Source: Spirodela intermedia (taxonomy: Eukaryota > Streptophyta > Magnoliopsida > Alismatales > Araceae). Taken from it: DNA of 64,000 bases. Both the position numbers and the translations under genes were made by a program. Of this stretch, positions 1 to 9,512 are shown in pieces. The stretch covers positions 4,116,501-4,180,500 of the forward strand of contig LR746270.1 of assembly GCA_902729315.2 (NCBI GenBank). Direction: 5' to 3'. The notes under the pieces are model-generated. The model saw only the letters and a program-made list of their open reading frames with translations, searched no databases and was not told where the DNA came from. The stretch's first letter is position 1. Each line of letters starts with the position of its first letter.

Positions 1-1026
1 AGGAACTTTGCGCCAGAAGAAAAGCTTGGAAGAGGAGGATTCGGAGACGTTTACAGAGGAATCTTGAACCAGCCGAAAATGGTGGTGGCCATAAAGAGAG
101 TGGCAAAAGATTCGAGGCAGGGGAAGAAGGAGTATGTCGCCGAGGTGAAGGTCATCAGCCGCGTGCGCCACCGCAACCTCGTGCAGCTCGTGGGGTGGTG
201 CCACGAAAAGGGGGAACTGCTTCTCGCCTATGAGTACATGCCCAACGGCAGCCTGGACGCCCACCTCTACAACGACGGCGGCAATCCGCTGCCGTGGCCG
301 ACGAGGTACAGCATCGCCCGGGGTGTCGCGGCGGCGCTGCTTTACCTCCACGAGGAGTCGGAGCAGTGCGTGGTCCACAGGGACGTGAAGTCGAGCAATG
401 TGATGCTGGACGTCAATTTCAATGCCAAGTTAGGGGATTTCGGCCTTGCGAGGCTGGTCGACCACGGCGGCGGCATGGAGACGACGGCCGTGGCTGGGAC
501 GATGGGGTACTTGGCACCAGAGACCGCGACGACGGGCAGGGCGAGCAAGGAGTCCGACGTGTACAGCTTTGGGGTGCTGGCCTTGGAGATCGCGTGCGGG
601 AGGAGACCGATCGATCACGGCAATAAAGAGGGAGGAGTCAGTCTGGTCGACTGGGTATGGGATCTCTACGGGAAGGGGGCCATTTTGGAGGCGGCAGACA
701 AGAGGTTGGGCTCGGACTTCGACCGGCAGCAGATGGAGCGGCTGATGGTGGCGGGCCTGTGCTGCGCCCACCCGGACCACCGGCAACGGCCTTCGATGCG
801 GCAGGTGACCGGCATCCTCCTGTTCGAGATGCCGTTGCCTAATCTTCCGACGGAGATGCCGGAGCCGTCCTATGGAGGGGTTTCCGTTTCGGGGTTCAAC
901 CTGACCAGCATGAACGGGTGGTCGTCATCTACGTCGGGGACCTCCACCGGATTCACAACCGGCGCCTCCGTCAATTTAGCGGGGTCCGCCGTCTCAAAAC
1001 CCTTTCTGGATCCGTCTGGCAGGTGA
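1..1026 (+). CDS. L-type lectin receptor kinase, kinase half (5' end outside window)
   Basis: The frame is open from base 1 to TGA at 1024-1026 (341 residues), so the gene begins left of the window. Visible kinase landmarks are the glycine loop LGRGGFGDVYRG (bases 25-60), the VAIK lysine (codon at 94), HRDVKSSN with the catalytic Asp (codon at 382), DFG (codon at 436) and an APE-like motif (LAPET). It is collinear, without an indel, with the last 1026 bases of the LecRK at 16601-18655, and identical to it through base 608. From the family and that paralogue, the missing part should be a signal peptide, a legume-lectin ectodomain and one membrane span. The encoded protein would be a plasma-membrane Ser/Thr kinase receptor. 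The C-terminal tail after the kinase is Ser/Thr/Gly-rich and much diverged. Whether the whole gene is functional cannot be seen here. Confidence 0.9.
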   Translation, partial: RNFAPEEKLGRGGFGDVYRGILNQPKMVVAIKRVAKDSRQGKKEYVAEVKVISRVRHRNLVQLVGWCHEKGELLLAYEYMPNGSLDAHLYNDGGNPLPWPTRYSIARGVAAALLYLHEESEQCVVHRDVKSSNVMLDVNFNAKLGDFGLARLVDHGGGMETTAVAGTMGYLAPETATTGRASKESDVYSFGVLALEIACGRRPIDHGNKEGGVSLVDWVWDLYGKGAILEAADKRLGSDFDRQQMERLMVAGLCCAHPDHRQRPSMRQVTGILLFEMPLPNLPTEMPEPSYGGVSVSGFNLTSMNGWSSSTSGTSTGFTTGASVNLAGSAVSKPFLDPSGR

Positions 1027-1784
1027 ATCAGTCGAATTCAACGCTTTCGTTTTGTTCGTCTTTCTCTCACGAGTTGAGCACAGCGAGAGAGCGAGATGCA
1101 TCTTATGTGTTTTTTGCACTTTCTTCCCAACTGTTCCTACTGTTAAATTCCCAGTAAAGAAGGTTTCGATCCCTGGAATTTAGTTCCCTTGTCCGTCTCA
1201 GTTGACTGAGGTTTCTCACTTGACCCATGACCATGATGCATTCCGGCATTTCCTTGAGCATACTGTAATGGATCAGATGGGAAGGAAAGGGCAGGTTCGG
1301 CTGCTGACGTCTTTCTATCGGGGCGGCACGTCACCTACCCCACCATGACGACCATTCGCGAGAACGGCGCACCCACGCAACGCCGAAGGTCAGGCGTCTG
1401 TTCACATTTTTTGCCTGCTCTGTTTTATGTGTCATGGGTGACTTCTTTACTTGTTCCCCCACCTTTCACTCGGACGCGGACGAGATCCTCAGAATCGGCT
1501 TGGACACGACATCGATTCAGCCTGTCTGATTTTGTCTTCTCTTTTTTTAGATGGTTTTTTACGTAGGTACGACTCCCCTCCTCCCCCGTCGACCGAAGAG
1601 AATTCCTCCTGACGCCGTTACCTGCTCCCTACTACCCTTCGCGCTCGGAAATCGAGGCTGTGGCGGTCTCACGGAACGACCTTCAGATGGGCATCCTTCT
1701 CCGCCACAATGGATCCCCCGGCCTCGCCTCACGCCAAGGATCCATGGTTAGCCTACGACATGACAAGTGCCGCCCATCTACCCT
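1027..1784. other. 3' flank of LecRK copy A, duplicated elsewhere in the window
   Basis: No gene is supported. Bases 1027 to about 1295 resemble 18656-18925, the 3' flank of LecRK copy B, including a shared CGTTTTCGTTTTGTT-like stretch just after the stop. Bases about 1330-1784 resemble 27020-27870. The short open frames on both strands here are unsupported. Confidence 0.7.
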
Positions 1785-1999
1785 TCTTAGTCTTTAGTGG
1801 GCCAAAAGGTAGCTGGCTCACATGAGGTAGTTAAGTGTTATAAAAACTCTTTTTATCTCTCACTAAATATTACTTAAGACGTTTTGTATTTTCCAGGGTT
1901 TCGGTGTATGTGAAATTCATTTCCTTCTTTCTCCTACTATTCTTTCCACAAAATCAATGTATTATCTATAAGTTTTTGTTCAATTATTTTTTCTTCAAA
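1785..1999 (+). repeat. 5' LTR remnant of the Copia element
   Basis: It aligns with 7770-8022 over its whole length but lacks the AT-rich first part of the right LTR. Its left edge and some adjoining host DNA have therefore been deleted. The edge is approximate. Confidence 0.75.
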
Positions 2000-2011
2000 T
2001 GGTGTTAGAGC
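2000..2011 (+). other. Primer binding site of the Copia element
   Basis: TGGTGTTAGAGC differs from the usual plant Copia primer site TGGTATCAGAGC (complementary to initiator tRNA-Met) at two positions. It directly follows the 5' LTR remnant. Confidence 0.75.
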
Positions 2012-2099
2012 CAAGTTTGTAGATTGAGTGTTGGCCTTTCCTAGAGAACGCAGCCTCATTCAAGGAGATAATTAAATCAAGATTAGTAAAGTATTTTAG

Positions 2100-3155
2100 A
2101 ATTTTTAAAGATTTCTTGTCATACCAAAGAGTCTCAAGTTTCAAGTCAAAGTTTATATGAAGAGGTATATTACTATTGACGTTGAGAATGACAAATGGTA
2201 ACCCCTTCAACCTCTCACAACCTCTTGTTTTATTTTTCAATAAAGATAATTATGAGTTTTAAAGTATTAAAATGAAGATATTTTTATTTCACAAGATTTA
2301 TAAGAGTTGGTTGAGAATGATAATAATAAATTAGAAATTTCTAAATAGAAAAATAAATATTTTCAAAAAAAGGATGTTATTAGTTTTACAATAATTTGTT
2401 TCAAAAATAATATTTTCATGTATTTTTAAAAGATGCCATGAGTTCTTTTGAAATATGAAAAATCTTTAAAGATGAATTCAATGGAGACAACAAAGTTACG
2501 AATGTGAAATTTCAAACCCTTCGTAGAGAGTTTAAAACTATTTTCATGAAATTTGATGGATCCTTATATGATTTTTTTCTAGAATATCTATTATTATAAA
2601 TCAAATGAGAATATTTAGAGAAGATATTTGAAAAACGAGAATTACATAATTTTTTAAAGAAATTTGACTTCTAAATTTGATCATATTGTTGCTATCATTA
2701 AAAAATTTAATGATTTATCTATTTATATGTAAAATAAATTAATTGGAGTACTATTAGCACATGAAGAATGAGTGAATAGACCAACAAAAAATCACTTGAA
2801 CAAATGTTTCAAGTTATTACAGAAATTTCAAAAAAAAAGAAAAAATAGTGAGGTGCCATCAATGAGGTTATGACATATGACACTATCAAATTAGAGGTCG
2901 AAGAAGAGGACATGTTAGAACACATTATGGGTAGTAAAAAAATGATGGAGGAAATCAACAACATTAGAAATCAAATTATAAAGTTATACAATGTTATTTT
3001 TGTAGGAAATATGGTCATATTGAAGCTTATTATTGGGACAAAGTAAAATAACAAAAAAATATAAAAGAAGGAAGTTCTAAACTAATTTTTAGTTCTTGTA
3101 AAAATTATGGTCATATTGAAGCAAATTGTTAGGACAACAAAAGAGAAAAAACTAA
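2100..3155 (+). pseudogene. Copia gag remnant with two zinc knuckles
   Basis: The frame is broken many times. Near 2985-3040 one reading gives CYFCRKYGHIEAYYW, a CX2CX4H knuckle whose last Cys is replaced by Trp. About 80 bases later a second degenerate knuckle (SCKNYGHIEANC) ends in a stop. Gag binds element RNA in the particle; this copy cannot make it. Confidence 0.7.
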
Positions 3156-3189
3156 TATTATTGAAGAAATTGATCAAAATAAATTATTT

Positions 3190-3633
3190 ATAATTTATAC
3201 ATCTTCAAACTCAAGTAAATCAAATATATAATTTATTGACAGTGGTTACAATAATCCTATGATAGGTAAAAGAAATTTATTTCAAAATATTGCTACTTCT
3301 ATGACTTGTGATGTTACTATTGATGATAAAAATAGTGTGAGAATTAAAAACATTGATATTATTATTGTTCATACAAGATCAAGTGTAGATATATTAATTC
3401 CTGATGTTTATTTTGTTGTAGACTCGACACATTACTTGTTTAGTGTGGGCCAATTATTAGAATTTGATTTTATTACTAATTTTGAAGATGATACATGTGT
3501 TATCAAGCATGAGAAAAGTGACATATCTCCTATGATGATTCTTAAGGTTGGAAAAATAATGTTCTCTCTTGATATTTTCAGATTCACTGATTTTGGCATG
3601 ATTATGAAAGAGAAAGATTCCTCTCCACTTTGA
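3190..3633 (+). pseudogene. Copia protease and gag-pre-integrase start remnant
   Basis: The reading gives FIDSGYNNPMIG near 3235-3270. This matches the Copia aspartic protease motif (usually LDSGCSNHMTG) with the catalytic Asp kept and the Cys and His changed. An open stretch of 124 codons (3259-3633) continues through the conserved block with the LFSVGQLLE end. Downstream the reading frame is broken before the integrase. Confidence 0.8.
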
Positions 3634-3799
3634 CATTTGAGTTGTGTACATTTATATTTTAATACATTAACATTATTACAACACAAGTATATAGTTTCTA
3701 GTATACTCTATATTTCAATAAATAACAAAATATGTGAAGAATGTGCTTATAACAAGTAATATAGACTAATTTTTTCAATAGGAAAATTTTGAAGAGTAA

Positions 3800-4320
3800 G
3801 ATTTTTTCTTGAGTTATTAAATGCAGATTTATGTGGTCCAATGAGGAAAATATCTTTGAATATTACTTGATATTTCATAATGATTATTAACGACTTTATA
3901 AGAATGAATTAGGTGTATTTTATTCCTCATAAATCTGAAGCATTTGATAAACTTATTTATTTCATTTTTTTTGAAAAATCAAGTGGACATTTTATTAAAC
4001 TCTCGAATAGATAAAGGGGGATAATTTATTTCTCACGAGTTTGAATCATTTTACAAGAAGCATGGAATTAAAAGACAACTCACTATTATAAAAACTGTAG
4101 AACAAAATGATTTTTGTGGAAATGAATAGAATAATTATGGAAATGAATAGAAGAATCTTCTTAATGATTTTTGGGCTTAAGTTGTTGTAACATCTATTTT
4201 TATTTTGAATATTTCTCCTACAATGGCAGTGATGAATATGACTCCTTATGAAGCTTGGTATCATCAAAAACCTAATATTAGTCATTTGAAAGTTTTTGGT
4301 TGTAATTTTATATTTTAATT
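3800..4320 (+). pseudogene. Copia integrase remnant
   Basis: The reading LLNADLCGPM (about 3815-3845) is the classic start of the Copia integrase core. VYFIPHKSEAFDK follows near 3915-3950. The core's end is seen near 4200-4315 as MTPYEAWYHQKPNISHLKVFGC. Stops and frameshifts interrupt it throughout. Confidence 0.8.
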
Positions 4321-4639
4321 GATGTTGATGATTGTAATAAGATGGACAAAAAGATTAATAAATATATTTTCTTAATTATAGTGATGAAAGTGTGGGTTAT
4401 CATTGATAATAATCTTGAAACAATTTTTTTTGTGATTCGTCTTGATGTTATATTTGATTAATATACTTGGTGGAATTCTGACTAGTTTGCAAATATGCAA
4501 ACTAGTTAGAATTTAATGGGTGAAATGTCTATATCATTTATCTCACCTTGGAGACTTTCTCCAAGTGATTCAAATGATTTTAATGGCTACATTGATCCGA
4601 CAAACTATGAGAAAGCACAAAGCAAAAATGAATAGGAGA

Positions 4640-5331
4640 AAGCAATGTAAGAAAAAATTATAATAATTGAGAAGAATGACACATGGGAGTTGATGAATTT
4701 ATCATCAAAGACTAAAGCAATTGGAGTCAAGTGGGCTTATAAGGCAAAGTATAAATTTGATCTTGAAGTTCAAAAATTCAAGACAAGATTAGTAATGAAG
4801 GGATATGCACAATAACAAGGTATTTATTATTTTGAAACTTTTCTTCTAGTGACAAGTCTTTGACTTTGGCATCACAAATGAAATAGAAGGTATTTCAATT
4901 TAATGTTAAATAAGTATTTTTGAATGATTGTTTGAATGAAGATATATATGTTGAGCAGCCACAAGATTTAATCATTGAAGGGAGAGAAAACAAAGTTTAT
5001 AAATTGAAGAAGTCACTTCATGTCCCTAAACAAGTGACTAGAGCATAATATAGTAGACTTGATTCATAATTTCATAATCATTATTTTCATAAAAGTGATA
5101 ATGAGATAACACTTTATATCAAGATTCAAGATAAAGATACTTTGATTATATGTGTTTACATTGATGATATTCTATACTAGATTATCTTTGTCACTAATTT
5201 CAAATTTCAAGAATTGTATGATGGCTGAATTTAATATGACAGATTTGAGATTGCTTCATTATTTTCTTAAGATTTAAATCATTCAAAAGGATCATGGTAT
5301 ATTTATTTCACAAGAAAAATATGTATGTGAC
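4640..5331 (+). pseudogene. Copia reverse transcriptase remnant
   Basis: The reading VKWAYKAKYKFD then KTRLVMKGYAQ (about 4725-4810) matches the Copia RT start. The active-site block appears as VYIDDIL near 5155-5175. The RT then breaks off after a residue run ending YVCD at 5330. The downstream continuation (L-SKKFN) is found at 6922, beyond the solo LTR insertion. Confidence 0.8.
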
Positions 5332-6917
5332 TGATAACTTGTGAAAACTCTATGCTAAGCTATTATCAAATCAAGGAGAATAATGCATATTTGAGAAATA
5401 TTTCACAAGTTACCATGTTAATTCTTTTATTTTCTATTTAAATGAAACACTCTAAATCTTAATTTAAATTAATATTTTATAAATAAAATAAAAATGGATG
5501 AAAATTTATTTCATATATTGAGGCTTAATTCTCATTTAATTTATTTTTAAATAAAATTATTATTGAGCTAAATTTTTATGATTGATTGAAATATATTTTA
5601 TGCAATTTTACTGAAAATTTTAGGCATTAAAATAAATATAATGAGATGACGTCATTATTATGTATGATAACACTCGCATAATATTTTCGACATGAGATTT
5701 ACTTTATCTGGGATTTACTTTATCTAGTTATTCTTTTCAAATCTAACGGTAGCGCGATAGTAGTGGTCAGATCTGACGCACCGTATGAAGCCACGTCACT
5801 TCCGCCATCATATGAAAAAGTAGCTCCAAGATCCAACAGCGATTGCTAGTAGATCCGACGATCCAAGAGACACCACGTCGCAGCCATCAGCACACGAAAG
5901 TTAGCCGCCAATCCAACGGTGGCTATCGCGCAAAAGGAGCGAGAGACAATGGAGATGTAATAGCGACTATTGGACGACGTCACCCCTCTTCAGAGCAAAA
6001 TGACGGCGCGAGGATCCAACGGTCTTCATTGAACTACACATCCGAGGATTATTTACAAATATCAATTATCGTTTGGCAAAATAGATGATATCGATTATTC
6101 TCTCACGCACGTAGAAAGGTATATATGTTCAAATATCGATTATCATCTGGTAAAACAGATAATATCGATTATTTCTGCGCGAGAAAAGGGGAAAATGTCA
6201 GAAAAATCAGATAAAAATCGACAAAATACGGCAGAAAATAAGAAGTCAAAACAAAAAACGCGATTTCTGGATTTGGGGGACAAAAATGAGGAAGAGGAGA
6301 GAGAAATGGGACTTTTTCTAGAGTTGTTCTTGAGTTGTTCTTGAGAGAAAACGTTGTTCTTCTTTCTCATGCGAAAATGGGAATCTGAAGAGTACATGGT
6401 TGATTTTGATTGTTCTCCTCTACCCTTTTCACCTTAAATCTATTCCATTGAACTGGATTGAAGATTGAGAAGCACTACTGAGAGGTCAACATCAAGCCAT
6501 GCATTCTAAGGGTTGTAAATTTGTTTTTTAATAGAGTTTTCATTATTTTCTTGTTTGATCTACGAAATAATTTTATTTTCTTAGATTTAATCATTTTTTT
6601 ACTTTTCTCTCATCTATTTTTATCATTCCAGAGCATACTTAATTTACTGATTTTGATTTATTTAATTTTTAAATTCGTATTTACATTTATTTACCATTTT
6701 ATTTCCTTTATTGCTTTGGATATCCATTTAAATCTTCTAATCAATTTCGTAATTCTTTAAATTAGAGAATAAAAAGATTTTTAAAAGCCTTCCTTGAGGA
6801 GATGACCTAGCTCACCACTACATCTATTTAAAATTATTGTTATTATTTTTGGTGAATCTAGTTCTATAAATTATTAAAATTAATTGATGATTCTAATAAC
6901 AACTTAGAACCACATCA
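5332..6917. mobile_element. Nested solo LTR, 1586 bp, probably Gypsy-type
   Basis: The insert interrupts the Copia RT codons: YVCD before it and LSKKFN after it rejoin in frame. It begins TGATAACTTG and ends CCACATCA, giving TGAT/ATCA inverted termini typical of LTRs. The flanks are GTGAC on the left and ATGAC on the right, a 5-bp target duplication with one mismatch. There is no internal coding region, so this looks like an LTR left after LTR-LTR recombination. The family is uncertain; its length and AT-rich 3' part suggest Gypsy. Confidence 0.75.
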
Positions 6918-7690
6918 ATGACTTATCGAAAAAGTTTAATATATTTCACTATAATACTTATTCTACTCCTATGAATATAAAGAATAAATTATATCTTGAT
7001 AATGAGACTACAAAAAGAAATAAATATTTAGAAGTATGATTAGTGGTTTGATATATTTGACTCATACTCAGTGAGATATATTATTTTTAGTTACTATGAT
7101 TTCAGTATTTATGCATTCACTATTAGTACATCATCTTGGAGCAGCTAAGAGAATACTTTGATATATTTGTAGAACTATCAAATATGAAATTTATATCAAC
7201 ATGTTTTTGAATTTAATTTCTTTGGTTACTCATATAGTGATTGGATATATTTTGTTGATGATAGAAAAAATACAAGTGGTTTTGTTTTCAGATTTAGTTC
7301 AAGTATAGTATCAAAGACATCTAATTTTTTTTTTCTACTGTATTATGATTTTCAATGGTTGAATATATTGCTGCTTCAATGGCTACACAACAAGTGTTAA
7401 AGATGTGGAAAATTTTACATAATGTCAATCTTTTACAATCAACAACACCTATAGTGATTTATTATGACAATATGTCAATTATTTTTATGACAAATAATTC
7501 AGTTTTTCATGGACGAAGAAAATATATTGAAATATAACATCATTTTATCTGTGATTTAGTTATTGTAAATTATATAGAGATGAAATTTTGTTCAACAATG
7601 GATCAAGTGATAAATGATTTTACTAAGACATTGGTCACTTGAAGTTTGTTAAATTTAGAGAGTCTCTTGATATGAGATATTTTTACATTA
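6918..7690 (+). pseudogene. Copia RT end and RNase H remnant
   Basis: The reading resumes at 6922 with SKKFNIFHYNTYSTPMN, the usual end of the Copia RT. The RNase H block EYIAASMATQQVLKMWKIL...IYYDNMSIIFMTNNSVFHGR (7358-7530) is open for 60 codons. A DxFTKTL-like end follows near 7610-7640. Stops elsewhere show decay. Confidence 0.85.
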
Positions 7691-7696
7691 ATGAGG

Positions 7697-7826
7697 AGTA
7701 TTAATATTTAATATAAAACATATAATATTATTTTATCCTTATTAAGTATTTTTTGTCTTTTAGTGGCTTTTATATTTAGTGAGCCAAAAAGGGGGCTGGC
7801 CCACATGAGGTAGTTAAGTGTTATAA

Positions 7827-7881
<55 letters not shown>

Positions 7882-8022
7882 AGGAAATATTAGTTATGAT
7901 GTTTCATATTTTCAAGGTTTCGGTGTGTGCAAAATCCATTTTCTTCTCTCTTCCTCCTTCGACCATTCTTTCTACAAAATCAACACATTCTCTCCGAGTT
8001 TTTTCCCATATTTTTCCTTCAC
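7697..8022 (+). repeat. 3' LTR of the Copia element
   Basis: A short purine tract (GAGGAG, near 7692) precedes it. It aligns with 1785-1999 but is longer, because it keeps an AT-rich start and carries an expanded CT tract. The right edge lies where sequence homologous to the empty site (CCCGA...CTGAGGGGACGCC) resumes. Confidence 0.75.
7831..7878. repeat. CT microsatellite inside the 3' LTR
   Basis: There are 24 uninterrupted TC dinucleotides. The matching position in the 5' LTR remnant has only short CTCTTTTTATCTCTC, so the expansion is specific to this LTR. Confidence 0.95.
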
Positions 8023-9383
8023 CCGAGTCCTGAGGGGACGCCACCGCTGGATTCCCTTCATCCAGGGACTGAGCCTCCCTCCAGGGCTCCCCTTATCTTT
8101 CGTCTCCTAGTTCACGCCGAGAGGATCGTCGTCTTCCTTCCCCGGAGTTTCTAAGTCGTATCTCTCCTGCACTGGGAAAAGCACGATCAGATGGATGAGA
8201 AGTTACAGGGCGCCGGGCTGCCAGCCGGTTCGTAACGGTTGGAGCTCGTAGGAGCTGACCCCCTCGGCCAGTCGATAAAGAGGGGTGGTGGCACTCGTTG
8301 GACCGAAGCTGCATCTCATCCGCGTCGCCTTTTATCCGGCGCAGGAAGATGAAAGAGCCAGAACGGAAAAATCCAGGCGATAGGAGGGCAAATACGGAAG
8401 TCAGGAGGTCCTCACCGCCGCATCAATGCCTCAAGCGACAGCTTCTCGGCAAATTCGTCCCCTCTTTCTTTCGTTTGGCCTACGTAATGTGTGTGGACGG
8501 AAAGCAACCCAGTGAAGGATGCGAACGTCGAGTGAGTTGAGCTCGCATGTGGGCGTCGTCTCTCGTTGACGCAGAGTCCATGGCGTTGGGCACGCGCCGC
8601 CATCATATGCCGGAAAAGGCTGAGTCCTGCTCCCCGGGACCGTCCATTGCAGCTCCAGCCTCCCCCCAGCCCCCTCCCATTCCTCTCAATAATCCCCTCA
8701 GCACCTGTCTCTCTCGGCGATATTTCGTCATACATAAACCACAGAAAAAAGAAACTTGTTTCTTTTTTAGGGGCACTCGCTCCCCAGGTGTGACAAGATT
8801 ATTTCGGCATCGGGGTGATAAGCCAGCGCCACCTCTTTGCCTTTGTCTTGCCTTCCTCCTTTCAACACAGGCAAGAAGCGATAACCGAGAGCCCAAGAGC
8901 TAGCTCACTCTATTTCTTACTAACAACGAAGGACTCACGATAGTATGTGGACAGCTCTGCGTTGATAGCTTGTAGGACCGTTCGGGAATACGATTTGGAT
9001 GACAGAAAATCTAGAAAGGAATAGAGGGAACCAAGATCTGGACAGATAATGGGAACGGGACTGTGGAAACTAGAAATAGATGATAATACAATAAAAATAG
9101 TAACTTGGGCTCCGAAGAACCCTAGAACCAGTGGCGGGACGTTCGAGAGGCCCCCGCTCTCCTTCGGCCGCAGCTGCCCTTGAACTCCCCCAGAACTTTC
9201 TCCTCCCCATTATCGTGAGTGGATCAACCATATAGTCTCAATGAACACACGATCGAATGCCCACTTCTATCACGTCAATCATCCGTCTTCACGATCTTAC
9301 CCGTCAGGTTCGGTTCCCTGATGTGGGTGAGTGGATCGCGTAAATATTTCATCCGATACCAGTTGGGGGTCTAACAATATTTC
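8023..9383. other. Duplicated flank upstream of the truncated small gene
   Basis: Bases 8023 to about 8870 resemble 27905-28740, and include a shared TTTCGTTTGGCCTACGTAA stretch with one base change. From about 8871 to 9383 the match stops: roughly 510 bases of different sequence replace what in unit C is the leader and first half of the small gene at 28849. I recognise nothing in the replacement segment. It may be a solo LTR or other insertion coupled to a deletion. Confidence 0.65.
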
Positions 9384-9512
9384 AGCTATGCTCAGAACTT
9401 CGAGGAGAAGGCATTCGACGAGGATGACGACGACAACTTCTACCGTGGGTTCTCTTCAAGGTTCTTCCTGATTGTCCCCGCGGCGACGGCGAATCCGCGG
9501 GAGGGGAAATGA
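9384..9512 (+). pseudogene. 5'-truncated copy of the small YDPxSYxxNF-type gene
   Basis: The frame reads SYAQNFEEKAFDEDDDDNFYRGFSS... to TGA at 9510-9512 and matches the C-terminal 42 or so codons of 28849-29199. The first half, including the start codon, is missing. The homology begins exactly at the AGCTAxGCTCAG codons. No start codon or alternative first exon is apparent upstream. Confidence 0.75.

Larger units (their letters stand above)
1785..8022 (+). mobile_element. Decayed Copia-type LTR retrotransposon with nested insertion
   Basis: Related ends lie at about 1785-1999 and 7697-8022, sharing GGCCAAAA/GAGCCAAAA, CACATGAGGTAGTTAAGTG and a TTTCGGTGT stretch. After the left copy comes a degenerate initiator-tRNA-Met primer site. 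Translated remnants follow in Copia order on the plus strand: gag with zinc knuckles, protease, integrase, reverse transcriptase, RNase H. Many stops and frameshifts show it is dead. The left LTR is truncated relative to the right one. The paralogous locus at 27020-29760 lacks the element, so it inserted after, or is absent from, that copy. Confidence 0.9.

Noticed and set aside
294-842. Alternative-frame open frames inside the LecRK kinase region on both strands
   Set aside because: They are shadows of the GC-rich kinase coding frame and recur at the same places in copy B.
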